DNA of 64,000 bases from Schistocephalus solidus (GCA_017591395.1 WEDG01001497.1:124001-188000); one strand, 5' to 3'; positions 44,698 through 58,740 are shown, counted from the first letter of the stretch. Made by a program: numbers and translations. Notes: generated from the sequence alone by a model not told the origin.

Positions 44698-47600
44698 GTG
44701 GATCTGGACCACAGACTGGGTAGACACGCTGGCGTAATCGCAAAGGGAAGACGCTCATGACTTAACAACCGTCGATTTCCGACCGCAGTTGGCCCGTCTT
44801 CAGACATGGGCACAGTAATCGCAACAACAGCCGACTGATTTATGGGAGAGCGAGGGGGCGGGAACATTGGGAGGGGCTATTTGGGTAGTTGGGTTTCCCA
44901 GGAGTGAGTGCAGTCTCTGGCATTATTTCAGTTCCTTGAAAAGAGCATATCAGCTGCCCAGGTGGGAGTGGAGCTACAGAACAGACCAACTGCACCACTC
45001 TCTTATCTCCCTGGATGGACAGGCAATCTTGGCTGAGCCTCTAGTCACGGCACACTTCCTAATGACGCAGAGCTAAAAAGGAAATCGAGTACTTGACGCC
45101 ACTCACGAGGCTAACACAAACCAGTAAATACGGTTTGATTCATTTCTGGACTCCTGTACTCTGGAGCCACAGTAGACATCTCGACCGTCCGGGAAGATTT
45201 CAAGGGGTTCCCATGAAGTTTTTGGGGCTAAAATATAAACGGTGAGTTGGGGAATAGTCCTGAAGCTGCAATTCGTACAGGGGTATCCTCCCCAAGCACC
45301 TTGTGAGTAGACATTAATGATCCACAAGAATTCTCCCTCAATTCGAGAGTTATTTTTCGAAATCCTAGGTATAACACTCCTTAGAGTTTAATCGAACTCG
45401 ATTGGAAAATTTTCGGTTCTCCATCCGACTCTTGACAGCAGCCGGAAAGCGTCCCGGAAGCGTCAACAATACATGAATACAGATTTTGGTATGGCAACTG
45501 CAAAACCGTCAAACCGTAAAAGGCCAAGGCACCTCCTATGGAATGTGCAAACCGTTCTGCCATGTTAAGGAAGATTAAGGAGTCACAGATCTACGGTTAA
45601 AATGACGCGATCGCCAGTCTGCTACTTGGAGATACATCCATTGTCTGGAATTGCATTTATTTTCCTTCAAGAGAGCAAATGTTTTAGAGACAGACTGACG
45701 GATTTGCATAAAAACATTTTTTTGACCTGGTAAACTTTGGCTGTGGTTTCTGTTCATTTGTCTGTTCTTAGAGTACTACGAGGGATGCATCACTGAATTC
45801 GTCTATATACATGTATTTCCAAGGAACGATTCCTCTCACATAATGTTTGTCGCAGCTGGATAGCACCTCAATCTACCTTTTTCTGACCAAAATACTAAGT
45901 TGGACAGAATTCCATGTCTTCTCTTGAAAATCTACAAGATAAACGTTTAGTATCGGAGACTTTATCCGCCAGGGACTGCAGCGTGATATCGAAAACGACC
46001 TATCCTGCGTCAGAAAGCTCCTCAACCTGCACTCATGCTCTTCCAACCAGTGAACTTGACCATCTGCATACTGCGGGACCGAGATTGCCATTCCTATGAC
46101 CTACGTCCGATAATTCGTCCATCGCAAGCCGCAATGTCCAGCACGGCTGCACAAGGTGGGCGTGCTCGTGACTGAAATGTGAATATACTTATAATAGAGC
46201 AAAGTTGTGCCCTTCCCACACTCATCACGTTCCGTTGAGAGGACACGGCGAAAAGAGGTGGGTGTGTGTGTGTGTAGTGGCTGGCAAAACTAAGCATCCT
46301 ATATACTCGGACCACACACGACCTTATTCCTAGTCTACATGTACTTATCTATCCTCGGGTGCTTCTCGAATCTCATAAAAATGCCATGAGGTAGTAGTAG
46401 TAAAGAGTAGCCCTTGTGGCTGGATGCGAGCTGTGTTGACCCAGTCCAGCCTCCCTTCATCCCCCGAACCAATGACCCTTACAGTTCAAGCTGCTTGGGA
46501 ATGAGATAGAAGTGAAGAGAAAGAGATGACATGAGGCTGCTGATTGACATGTCCACACCTGAACTGAGGTTTCTCAGACTTTAGCAGTGTCAGAAAGGAA
46601 GATCAATTGTAGAGGGCTTGCTCGCCCCATCAGCCGGCAACATTCTAAGTTAGGATAATTAATACGATTTGACAGGTTCAGCCGTGTCAGCTTACGTTTT
46701 GTAGGGAATGAGTTGATTTGCTAGTAGGAGGGATATCCAGGTAATTGCCCGCTCACAACTACCTCTCAAAGTGAAAACCACTACGTTTGACGATGGGCTG
46801 TATAATGGAGAAGCATGACTCAGGCAGCTGGCACCTCATGCAGTTTTTCACTTTTCCCGGGCATTTCCACCCCGTGAAATTTGAAAGCTCGGCCAGGTCC
46901 CTTAGAATAACCAATGACTTCAGAATTTGCGTTAACCACTAGACTATATCAAACCACATCGATAGCAAACTTTGCTGAGTGCTCCCGTATTTAAGGAAAT
47001 TCTTGGAGGTCGTCAACCGACTTCGCACGCCACTCCGAGCGGAGTTAGCACACAGACCAGAGGCGAGCGCCAGACATAAAATAATGAGACCGCAAGAAGC
47101 GTTTGGAGTCCTTCGCCATACCAGATGCAGTCGCAAGCAAAGTCATTATGCCGGATGGAAAAGCGCGTGGCATCGATGAAAGGGGGTGAAGCCAACTCCC
47201 AAGTCGCATCTCATGCTCCTCAGGTTCTACGGGCAGGAATGCTTGCGAGGAGTAAAAACTACGTGGGCGGGAACTGCTTGACGCAGGATTCTCGAGCGAA
47301 TTCAGTCCTTAAGCGCAATGATCTCACCCCCGCGCGTTCCAAACGCTGCCTCCTGTGAGAGTGTTGTGGGCCAAAGTGTCGAGTAATGATCTCGTCAATT
47401 GCCATAACCGATGATGAAATTGCGGCAATCACCGCACATTGTACGACCATCTACGATGAATAGTAAATAATCGCGCGTTAATCACCTCTTGCTGTTTCCA
47501 ATAGTGAACTCGACTGTGAATGCAAAAGATCAGGAAAGAAGATTTTTGTAATAGCACCGGAATGTGACCCCAGTTGATACGCTCGTGCCTCGGACACGCC

Positions 47601-49869
47601 CCCGATTTCGAGGTCAGTAGTTGAACCCCGAAACCTGGACCCACAAACCAGGCAGCTGAAAAAGCTGTCGACTTTGGAATCGTCGAAGTCTACTCTATCC
47701 TTAGCACCTTCATCAAACTTTAAAGCGTCACTCTTATTTTGGACTGAATAGGAAGTGTCATCCATTAGGCGCACTACCTGAAAAAGACCATCCGTCCGGA
47801 CCCCTGCTGATTGGTGACAAAAGGCGGACCGAAAATGATGCATTTTATGGCAGTACAGCTCTGTTGTCTGGCCGTAGCTTTCTACGAACTGGCGAAGGCG
47901 ATGTCTGAGGGATTCAAAAAGTAAGAAGTTGGAAATATATGCGGAAATTCTGAAGGTCCTCGCCAGTAATCATCGAGGGAGGATTAGCTGCACAGGAAAC
48001 TCCCAAGCGAAAGTGAGAAGGCGACTTTAGCTGTAAGATAAAATGCTGCTGTTTGGAGTTGGCTGCGCCTGAGTCATAGCCCAGTCCCAGGTCAAACTGG
48101 GTTGCCAAGACTACACGATAAGCCTGTTTTAAATGTTGTATCCTTACGCGGGGTGGCGAGTGCTCATCTCTGGTAGTTAGGCTGGCATTATTTGATCGCT
48201 GTTTAATTGCTGGCTCTTAAAACCTTTAAGAAGAATGTTGAAGTAACTACTCTTTCATATGTGTTGACAGGTTACACTTACCCTATTCAAAATCTGTGGG
48301 GAAATCTATGAACGTTGAATCAACCTTGCGTACGCAGTTCTGTTGCAGCCTGGTTTGCTGGAGTCTCGGACCTCTCGAAGTCATTCAATAACCTCTAAAA
48401 TGGTCCCGCGGTTGATTACTTTAATATTTATATATAGTGAACTCTAGACGTAGGCAAAGTAAGTTTAGGAGTAAGGATGAGCTTGGGACGTAACTTTTAT
48501 TGTGATTGTTGCCGGCAAAGGGTTCGGACACTTAAAATTGATATTTGTGGCTTACTAAAATGAAGAATCCAGTCACTGGGTGTGTTCAGTAAATAACTTC
48601 AACCAAGACACCCATCTCCACACTATTCTCGGTTAGCCCAAACGGAATGACCATAGAACATCAAAGTTTGCCGACTGCGTCCATGACAAAACAAAAACAA
48701 AGTGGGACAAAAATGGGCCGCATGATGTTATTTGGCAAAATTAAGTTAATTTAGAAAAGAAGAGGCGCTTCTTTAAACAGATTTTTTGAACTGCTTACGT
48801 TTTGGATTGCTAGTCAGATCACCATTGCCGAAACCTTAAATGTGTAAAATGGAACGCAAGTGCAACTGGAGTACCGACCTAGTCGGCCTCAGACTGATCG
48901 ATTTTTTTATTTTTTTCGCTGCCTCGGCCGTTTGATGGATGTGTCATGGGACCCACAGCCTAGTACGTTGAGTCATCACACCGATGAGGGGGGGGAGGTA
49001 TTGGTTGAGCCCCGCGAGGTTGTTCGGTCTGGCGGCTCCTCTGACCATGGGTGTGCTGAGTTCTTAAGTTCTCTGTGGGTGCTTTGTCCTGGTCTTTGCG
49101 TATGTTATGACGCAGCATTTTAAAAGCTGCGCGGCGGTTAAGATGCCTGTCACTGGAGTTGACATCTGAATACCACACCTCATGTGTTACTCGTTCTGTC
49201 CCTGAGATGAAACGGTCTAAAATTGTCATTCCTTGAAGATGAACATAATGGCCTGTTTTTGCAATGTTCGGTGGAAGCTGACAGTGTGGGTCTACCCTTT
49301 AAATTGCCATTTTTCGCTCGTCTACAAATTTCGTCAGTGTCCCCAACGTAGTTGCTTTCCCCCCCATTGCAACTTATTTTACAGAAATCTTCCGAGGATT
49401 CAGTGAGCCCTTCCTCTTTCTCAAATGATTGCCACAAGAGAGAGAGAGAGAGAGAGAAAAAAAAGAGACGGGTGGGTCATTTGAAGTCAATGGCATCTAA
49501 TCTAAACGCAACTTAAGGTCAGCATTCAACGCAGGGCTGTTCAAAACAGAAATCTTTTCGCTGGCATATTAGCTGCAAGAAACACCACAGAAAAATTGAT
49601 GTTTTTTTGTCCTGAACCTCCCTGTATATAGTCCTTATCTATCCAGAATGACCGACCTGTTGATGAAATGCGTCTGCTACTGTATGGTATCAGTTTACAC
49701 TTCCTACTAGGGAGAAAGACCTTCGACATGCAAGACTATAGCTAACTTCGTTACTTATCATTACCTTTTTCCATGTTTTCATGGGAAAAGGAATACCCAA
49801 TTTCGGTTCCAGTCAGAATTGCTTATAAGCTCCCCCCGGACGGAATACGGGAAAAGGAATGTCCAACCC
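44698..49869. other. Long spacer, no supported gene
   Basis: Frames up to about 121 codons (47478-47843, minus) are present without recognisable domains. A GA run lies at 49436-49457 and a GT run near 46259-46276. A tRNA-like minus-strand B box (GGTTTCGGGGTTCAACTACT, about 47610-47635) may mark an old SINE head. The 46.9-47.45 kb stretch is less AT-rich but shows no exon I can defend. Confidence 0.4.
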
Positions 49870-50070
49870 ATAATACAAGCAGCCTTGAACTTAATTCCAG
49901 GGAGGTTAAATCTTGCCACGTCCTTACCCTAACAGTCACTCCAACCATAACATTTAGCGTAAGTCGAATGTTTACCTTAAAACATATTTTCGTGGAATTT
50001 AACGCAAAGCCACCTGTATAACCGGTGGTTCCCGTTGCCATGTCCACTCTGGGAAAGAGAGGACATATAA
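49870..50070 (-). repeat. Family T fragment
   Basis: It contains CCTTACCCTAACAGTC, then TTCGTGGAATTTAACGCAAA, GCCACCTG and GTGGTTCCCGTTGCCATGTC. This parallels the right part of 37243-37609 (TTGGAATTTAGCGCAACC to GTGGTTCCTACCTCGTGTCC). The left end is not recognisable. Confidence 0.5.
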
Positions 50071-50817
50071 GCATTATCTAGCGCGGTTCCGATAGCAAAC
50101 CGAAATACGGCTCCTCCAAAATCTTCCTTATGACCTCAAAATATGCCACCAATCTGCACAATCCAGCTTCCTTTGCGTGTACGTGCTCACTCCTCCGAGC
50201 TGACTCACTTACAGCACGACAGGGTGTGCGTTCGTGCTTGAAACCGAATCTTCGCGGCTACCGTAGTATCGCGCCTAAGCAATGTGGCCTCTTTAAAAGA
50301 GTGAAATCTGGCAAAGAGCACGCGCTGTCGGACAGGTAGTCCTCAAAAAGCCCTCATCTAGGTCCATCTACCCCCCCCCCTCCAGTGCTCGTTGCCGTTG
50401 TCGAACTCAGGTGCACTCCTCGCCGCCCGCCCGCCAGCGCAGCGCAGCACCCGCCAACCAATGGGCCGGCGACTAAGCGACAGGAGATGCGCTGCGTTGG
50501 GAGCATTGAGTAGAAACACGCTTGGCTGCCTGCCAGGAAAGCTCTGCCGCCTGTCTCGTCAGGGCCACTTTGTCCTGCTAAGCAATGTTACTCGTTAGTT
50601 TAGGTGTTTTTTACGAGGGGATGACTACAGGAAACTGTCTCAGGAAAGGGCGGGCATTATTACCCCAGTTTGACGTATTGTTTAGATCTTACTGGAGTTT
50701 ATTTAGCATAAATCTCTAACTCATGCCCTGGGGTATGTATTTCCTCAGACAAATGATTAAAACTAAGTACCCCAGCGCGTGGCAACAGCACCACCGACTG
50801 TCCACTTATTTAGATGA
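50071..50817. other. Spacer with CpG-rich stretch at 50380-50530
   Basis: The stretch holds a C run (50371-50380), GCCGCCCGCCCGCCAGCGCA and a CCAAT element in AACCAATGGGCCGGCG. That is promoter-like composition, but there is no adjoining exon I can identify. The 68-codon frame there has no known domain. Confidence 0.35.
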
Positions 50818-50899
50818 ACATTGCCGGCAAAGACAAAGGAGACTAGAATGGCCATTTCTGACTTATTAGTCGTCGTTAGCCAGTCCTACCCAATCCGGA
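50818..50899 (-). mobile_element. SINE A fragment, inverted to its neighbour
   Basis: On the minus strand: GGATTGGGTAGGACTGGCTA, ACGACGACTAATAAGTCAGA, AATGGCCATTCTAGTCTCC and TTTGTCTTTGCCGGCAAT. The tRNA head is missing. It abuts the plus-strand full-length copy, giving a head-to-head arrangement. Confidence 0.75.
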
Positions 50900-50904
50900 T
50901 CTAA

Positions 50905-51190
50905 ACCGGCAAGACAACGAGCCCGTGAATCAATGGCTAGAGCGTTGGAATTCTGATCAGCGGGTCGTGGGTTCGATCGTCGGGTGATGCACCACCTGGG
51001 GTTGGGTATGACTGGCTAACGACGGCATATAATCCAGAAATGGTCATTCCAGTCTCCCTCGTCTTTTTGGCAATAATTCATCTGCCTATTCTGCTACTTG
51101 CCACCGTTCGGCTGCTGGCGGGGCTCAAGGCTGAGTCTCAAGGCAGAACGGGACGAGTGAGTTCCATAAGCGATCGGGGAGCGTTCATAA
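50905..51190 (+). mobile_element. SINE A, near full-length copy
   Basis: It begins ACCGGCAAGACAACGAGCCC, with A-box-like GAATCAATGGCTAGAGCG and B-box-like TGGGTTCGATCGTCGGGTG. These are followed by ACCACCTGGGGTTGGGTATG, CTGGCTAACGACGGC, AATCCAGAAATGGTCATTCC and CTTTTTGGCAATAATTCATC. The 3' half is CTGCTGGCGGGGCTCAAGGC, GGGACGAGTGAGTTCC and AAGCGATCGGGGAGCG. It aligns end to end with 2029-2309 in the opposite orientation. It is non-coding. Confidence 0.8.
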
Positions 51191-52735
51191 ACGAGAGCTG
51201 TCGACTTATTGTGATGCTCTAAGAGGAAAGCAGGTCCACAAAGAAAGTACTTTGTACACCCTTAGGCGTCCGGAGCTTCAAAGGATATCCTCTTCTCTCC
51301 AACAGCAAGCCCTATAAGCTTAAGTCGGTGATTATACTAGAGATTGGGCTGTCAGAGACTGATTTTAACAGCGACTCAACTTACTATGACTTCCTTCGGC
51401 GTTGCTTATACAGCCAATACCAATTTTTGAGACTGTCAGATACAAACAACAGTTTAGGTATAGTGCGCGCCATGGATTATACTGACACGCACATCGTTGG
51501 TTTACTAATTTCAAGTGACCCCCTTCCATCTAGGCCGTCATGAAACAGGTAAATTTTTCACTGTAGCAGGCTGAACAAAAATGGACACCTATTTTATAAA
51601 TAAAAAGCGGAGCTCGTGTGGAGTCTAGCATTCAGGTACAGTGGTGCATGCTGAGAGCACCTATCTGGTGAGCCAGTGGCGTATTTGGCGCCAAGATGTC
51701 ACGATAAAAAATAGCCTTCATTGACGCCCTTCCTGGATGTTTGTGAGAGCGTTCTTACACCACAGACAAAGTGGTATGACACTATCTTCATCACACCATC
51801 ACCACTACCACCAACACCAAGAGAGAGAGAGAGAGAGAGAGAGCAATTAGCATGTGCTCGTGAGGTTTTACGGCCGGCCAAGGAGGCAGCTAAGTGGTAA
51901 TGGCGAGGGTCACGATGTGACGCGTCGCAAAGCCTTAGGGGGCTAACGCCAATTTTATTGCCAGCTAAAAGGGAGCGCTTTGCCCAGAGTAGTCATCGTC
52001 CCGTACACGCGCGTGTGTACTTCCGGAAAACCTAGAGTCCGGACAGCGCCTTTGGCGGTGATACCCTAAATGACTCCCCGCACCGTTCCCCCACACCAAC
52101 CTACGTTCCCCACAGTCATTATTATGAGTAACAACTAGTACAAGAGAGAGAGAGTGTGAGAGAGAGAGAGACATAAAGAGATGGAGGTATGCGCTGTACA
52201 AGCTTGCAGGTGATGCCTGTCCTGCAACTACCCCAGAGCGCAGTTTTATTCTCTCACGAGCCTATAAAGGTGACTCAGAAGTCTCAGACCTCACTTGGGC
52301 GTAGGTATAGTTTCCGGAACTACAAACGCGAACCTAATTATGCCTCCTCCATAAAATTTGTGCTGAGATTGTGGCGTGTGCTTGTGGGTGGTCGTTCCTT
52401 CGAAGTGGTCAAAAGTCAGACCAGGGGGAGCTTATGACGACGATGCCACCCACCATCAGTTTGTTTCATCTTCCCAGGAGGAAGGAGTTTGAGCTACCTG
52501 GAAATTGTATTTCCCGGGGAGGGAGCACCTGCGTGCATACCTTACACTCGTATTTTTAGATGTTGTCAGATTGCAGCTGCCTTAAAGAGCTCCTTAAAAT
52601 ATCGTCTTTTATGTCTGTTCTTCCTTTCATTAAACTAATATTTTTTCATCGTTTGGACTCGGAAATACGGATCCCCGTATCACAAGCAAATTTAGGCTGA
52701 ATTCCAGATGAGGTTGTGAGTAAAATTGGGGCCAG
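51191..52735. other. Spacer with GA microsatellites
   Basis: GA runs lie at 51820-51843 and about 52143-52172. Short frames only, without recognisable domains. Confidence 0.4.
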
Positions 52736-52985
52736 GGCTGGGAGGGTTATTGCTAGGGTTAGGAGAGTTAGGGTTGACGTTTTGTTAACGTTAGGAGAGT
52801 TAGGGCTAAGGTTAAGAGAGTTAAGATAAGGATTATGGGGATAAGAATTAGGGTTGGGGGATACAAAAGTTAGAGTTAGGGTTAAATTTTATGGCAGAGG
52901 AATTGGTATCGCACTAGAATTTAGCGCAAAGTCCCTTTTCTAGTATTCGGGTGGTCCATTATCCCGCTTCTGACCATGCCAGCCT
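52736..52985 (+). repeat. Family T-related telomere-like tract
   Basis: Repeated AGGGTTAGGAGAGTTAGGGT units and relatives (52740-52890) are followed by CACTAGAATTTAGCGCAAAG then TCCC and GTGGTCCATTATCCCG. As in other family T pieces the GAATTTAGCGCA box follows, but here a TTAGGG-strand tract precedes it. No terminal repeats were found. Confidence 0.5.
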
Positions 52986-55900
52986 CTAAGACTACGTCGA
53001 TAACCCACTGTTGCGGGCACGCATGCGTTTTAGGTAGTCATAATGCTTGTATGTTATAACTCTGAGATTAAAGCAGCAAACCCTAAATGCCGAACAAATC
53101 CAAAGTAGGTCCATTCAGGCCTGTCGTGCACATTATTTTATTTAATTCTAGTGACGCTGTCACCTATTTTCTGTCTCACAGACCTTCGATTTTAAGCTAG
53201 GCCATAAGGAGGACAGACACTTTGAGCCCTCGAGAGGCGACTGTCGATGGTAGGAAAGCCACTCAGTGCCGAATTATTGTTATTTGCTTTGAACTTGCGC
53301 TTAAATAAGCGAAGAGGGCAGCGCAGAAAATCAGCAAGCATTTAAATTCTTCTTTTTATGATAGGCCCACTTTAAATTGATTTTGGCATAAATTAATTGA
53401 ATAAAGAGAGAATCGAGTGCATTGGAATGTTGTGTGGAGGTCATGTCATGCAAGAATTCTAGGAAACTCAATGAGACATTCTCCCACTGAGCGAATCCCA
53501 AAAAGGCAGGAAAAAGTGTGTTTATGTGGGTTTGGCCTTGCGCAAGAGAATCGAAGGCCGCGGTAGTTGAAAATCAGCAGAAACCATAGTGACAGGTAAA
53601 ATTATTTGCATAAACAGGTAAATGCGCATAAAAGTACCGAACAACATGAATAGGAAGACGAGGAGAGCTTTTTCATAAGAGGCATAACTGTCTGTTAGGT
53701 AAGCGCTTAAGCAGGAGTGGGTGGATACCGATCTATAAACTATCCGAAGCAAACAAACTCCGTATGAGTATCAAGGAAGACTCCCAGGCGACCAACTACC
53801 AGACCAAAGTCTGCTAAAATGTGATAACTGAGGAGAGAGGGATAGGACAGATTATGCGGATAGATAGATATGAAGGCAGGAGTGAACTCACAGTGAGACC
53901 GTATATAATTTAAAAACTAAAACCACACAAATGAAAGTGGTATAAGGTGCACATTGGCAGAGTTTGCCACAGAAATGTGAGCACATTAAAGGGCAAGTGC
54001 CCATACTAGGCTCAAACTTACCCCAAGCCGCGGCTAGATAAATAGGTCTCCATCTAATAGCAACACAGTTCATCAGTGGAATAAAGTTGCTAAATTTAAT
54101 AACAGAAGTCTTTCTAAGGATTTGAAACAGGCTCTGCTCGTTTGTATTTGTCATCGTAGTTTTTAAAAACCTACAGACTCTTACGACACTAAAATGCCTA
54201 TAGGGTGTATGCATAACTCATATCACGCCAAGTTACTGCTACTAACTAAATAGACTGAACAGAGGCGTTGTGCGACCCAAATATTGACGATTGACTTGCA
54301 TATTGAGGCAACGTAGGAATGTATTTCAAACTTCTAAAAATAAGATTGCTCCACCGAGTTGAAAGCAGTTCCCCTATGTAACGCATCCACCATTATGAGC
54401 TGGGCCAGGAACCTATTAAGATTATGGGCAACATCGAATTTTGCGTGAAAGAGGAGTCGAATGATCTACCCAGCTTGTAATAAGATTGTTCCGGTTGGTT
54501 TTGGAGTTCAATTCGATAGCCCTCACGATGGCCCATTATATACCGACGAGCAAGCACCAGTAGAAAAGTATTGACGCAATAACAAAGGTAGACTGACAGT
54601 TTTATTCATGACTGTGTTTATTCGCTTAATTTGTCAAAGGCACGGAAGTCTGTTCAATCCAAATGTACTGTGTGGGGTATCGGCAGGTAACTGTAGGAAT
54701 TTCGTTCAAAACTATGTATTGTATCCTATCTAAGCCCATCTCCACCCCCATTATGGTAATTCTCACGGCCATGTTTGATAAATAGTGGGGTTCGGAAGTG
54801 TGCAAAAAGGCGGACAAATAAAGCTGGTTTTTAACTTTCCTGTATTCGTCTCAGTGCCCACATGGCGCTCGAATCTACCAAAATAGGGTGCTCGTTAGGC
54901 TTCGCAGCGGTGCCTGTGACAATAAGCAACATGGGTTGATTGGAGTGCTAAGTAAAGCTGCTCAGGGAGTCTATACTTTTCGTGTTTTGACACGACCACA
55001 CCCTTCTAACGCAAAGTACTCTACATAGACAGTGGAATGGTTCACTTGGCCCAAATGAAGAAAACATCGGGATGGCTGACCGATATGCACCTGGTTTACA
55101 AGACTGCAACGTGAGTACATCACTTCCTAGATTTGAAGAGCACATTTACTTCATAGAACAAAACAGACGTAGTAACTAAAACAATAAAATTGCGCTTCCT
55201 GGGCTACGCATAACCATTCTAACTGCAGGTCACACGTGGGTTTACAAGTCATCAGACTATCAGGTCGCATTGACTTATGACCCATAATCTTGTTAAAGTA
55301 GGTTAATGCTAGATAAAGTTGATTGTAGGGTGATTATAAGAATAAAAACATAAATGCAGTTTCAGTGCTCTTATAATTTTTTAAAAAATCGAAGTCCGCC
55401 GAATCCAGTCTCAAGCAGTAAGTCTACCGACTTGTGGCAACTAAGCCAGAAATGTCCATTTGAGACTCTCTTTCTGCAGATTTTCGCCAAGAAGTGAACT
55501 CCCGTAGCCTATCTAGCATACATACCAGGTCAGCCAAGCTAAGTTCAGTGTGAGTTCAAGGTGGCTCTCACTTTTAGATAGATAGCGGTTATTTACGCTC
55601 CCATGTATTAATTGTTGAGTGAGTATTTATTCCTGTACATGTGTCAACTTATGCGTTCCATGTCAAACGTTTTTAAGAACTAATTGCTGCCATCAGAAGC
55701 GATTGTGAACGTCGCCGTAACGTAATGATTATCTGATCGAAATACACCTATGCTGCGGGGAATTTTTAATACTGTAACCTTTTAAAAAATCTTATTATAA
55801 TTACAGATGCAATGTCCTTCCTAAGTGCTAATACTATTAATTTTTGATCCACAAAGCTTTTATAAGAAAAGTAAAATTGGTCTTTGAATAAAACACTAGC

Positions 55901-57239
55901 AATATACTCCTTCACAGGTTTCACTTCTAGAACAACATTGAGGATGAGGAATGAAGATAACGTATCCAACGTGGAGATTGGAGGACGCGCACTGGTCACC
56001 GGGGGTCATTAAATGGGGACCAGCCTGGGAGCCTGTAACTGCATGTTCCTCCCTAAACCTGGGCAACTAACAGCATCTGCATCAGCCTCTACAAGTGCAG
56101 ATGGCTGCCGCAAACTATGAATGGTTTTTGTAGACTGAGTGAGAAACCGGACGTGACAATTTTCCGATCCTGTCCCCCCAGTGACTGGAGGTCACGTACA
56201 AGTGGCGTCGGTTTTACGTGAGTTTTTGCAAACTCGGCAGCTTTCTTTACTACCGCGGGAAATCCAAGTTGCATTGGCGGTTCAGTATAATGTCTCTGGT
56301 GTAGGTAAAAGCATTCCGGGCACAAAGATCAATCAAATTGGCCAGAGAAAGTAAAGTCTGTCCAAATAGGGCCACGGCATAGAGCTTTTAAAATTAATTA
56401 CCAGTGCCAGGGCTGAGAAGCTGCATTAGTTTTTAGGTCTTTGTTCCACCTGGTCAATCCAGTTAGAAGCACACTGCAGGCTGCCTAACGAGATGCACCA
56501 AAGTACTTATCTCTAATGACAGCCATCTCCACACTTGCTTTGTCTGACCAAGGCATCGTCAAAGCTACAACCTGCGTTCACACATGAGAATTTGTGCAGC
56601 TCTATAAAATTCGAGGAAGCGTGCCTTAGTGGGGCCCAAAAATCGGACTGTAAGTTACTAAAACAGTCTCCCAGAAAAACTCCACCCTCCTCCAAAAAAC
56701 AAAACTATATAATGAAACATCCAACTTTTGGATTGTGGGGGTTTCGAAACTAAATTTATTCTAACGATACGGCCTTCTTTTGATTGTGCTGAACCACTTG
56801 ATTAGTCAGAGACTTCACCTACCTGTCAGCTAAATGGCTATACATAAAACTCAAATCACTTTTTTTATAACAACGCAAGTATTTGGTTTTTGGCAGTACA
56901 CCAGGCAGCCGCAGGAACTATCGTGCACATGCAAGTTGTAAATATGCGCTGCAGACACTGAAGTGACCAGTTGAAACGAAAACCCGTTAGGGGGTTGGGT
57001 GTTTTCCCCGATACAGAAACCTCGGCGGAAACAATCACAAATGAGCCAGCCCGTGGAAGACACTTTGCGGGAAAGAAAGCACTATGGAGTTTTCGAGTTT
57101 CATGTTGCTCTATAGGAATATCAATGTGGAATGCTTTGGCTATTTAGGTCATGTTAAGTATAATAGTCGGTTTTAAATACTCTACGCTGTGTAACTTGAG
57201 CCACAAATTCGATAAAAAAGACTATAAGCAGAATAATAT
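52986..57239. other. Spacer, no supported gene
   Basis: Frames up to 108 codons (53888-54214, minus) have no recognisable domain. A SINE A scrap lies near 55425-55480 (GGCAACTAAGCCAGAAATGT then CCATTTGAGACTCTC). Otherwise I see nothing to annotate. Confidence 0.4.
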
Positions 57240-57373
57240 GACTGGCAAAGACGAGGGTGATTGGAACGGCCACTTCTGTATTTATAGCCATCATCAGCCA
57301 GCCATACCAAAACCCCAGGTGCTGCGATCCCCGTGACTCGAACCTGTGACCTGTTAGCTAGAAGTCCAACGTC
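57240..57373 (-). mobile_element. SINE A, left member of an inverted pair
   Basis: On the minus strand: TTCTAGCTAACAGGTCACAG, a B-box-like GGTTCGAGTCACGGGGATCG, CACCTGGGGTTTTGGTATGG, CTGGCTGATGATGGCTATAA, and a tail of CCTCGTCTTTGCCAGT. Only a few bases separate it from the plus-strand copy that follows. Confidence 0.75.
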
Positions 57374-57376
57374 TCA

Positions 57377-57520
57377 GGGGTTGCAACATCTGGGGTTTTC
57401 GTATGGTTGGCTGATGATGGCTACTAGGCCAGAAATGACCATTCCGATCTAACTTGTTTTTTTTTCGGTAATGCCATTCTGCTCATGCTGCTATCTGCCA
57501 TGTGTCTATTGGCAAGGCTC
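57377..57520 (+). mobile_element. SINE A, right member of an inverted pair
   Basis: AGGGGTTGCAACATCTGGGG, TTGGCTGATGATGGCTACTA, GGCCAGAAATGACCATTCC and CGGTAATGCCATTCTGCTCA are followed by TGCTGCTATCTGCCATGTG. It runs into a GA microsatellite (57521-57540). The two members can pair over about 90 bases with a short loop. Confidence 0.75.
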
Positions 57521-58096
57521 GAGAGAGATAGAGAGAGAGAGTCCCAAGGCGCAAACAGTCGAGTATGTAGCTTAACGCGACTGGTGAATGAACCTATATA
57601 TTTGCTAATGGAAGCAAAAATGCTCCGTATGGGGAAAAAGGTCAGGAATACGCCACCAAATACCATAAGGCCTAAGTCGGATATGTTATATTTGCAGATG
57701 AGATGGACGACAGGGAATGCGGGTAGATTGCTACCATCTGTTTCGGACTTCTTCGGCCTTAATTCATGCACTCACAACCCTGACTAGCATCTGTGACCGA
57801 AAACAAAAATGTCCCTCGTAGACGACGCAAATCGTCCATACGCAAGGTCTAGCACTTAAGTTAACCGGAAACCGTCAGCACCTCACCACCTATTGCTGCA
57901 GATAGGGACCCCGAAACCTGACATGATCTCTGTACGTTTAGGTTCAAATTTACAGTAGTGGTGCCTAACTCATTCACAGCATTTGCCGGTAATTTATAAT
58001 GCGCCTCTGGTAAAGGTTGACTAAAGGATTTCCAACCAAAAATCAGCCAAATGACGTAGAGCTTCCTGAAGGATCACTAGAAAGTTAATTCGGGCT
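57521..58096. other. Spacer with GA run
   Basis: A GA run at 57521-57540 ends the SINE pair. The remaining sequence shows no gene. Confidence 0.4.

Positions 58097-58740
<644 letters not shown>

Noticed and set aside
57240..57520. CRISPR-like or phage-type palindromic array
   Set aside because: The repeats are an inverted SINE pair. There are no regularly spaced short repeats with spacers anywhere in the window.
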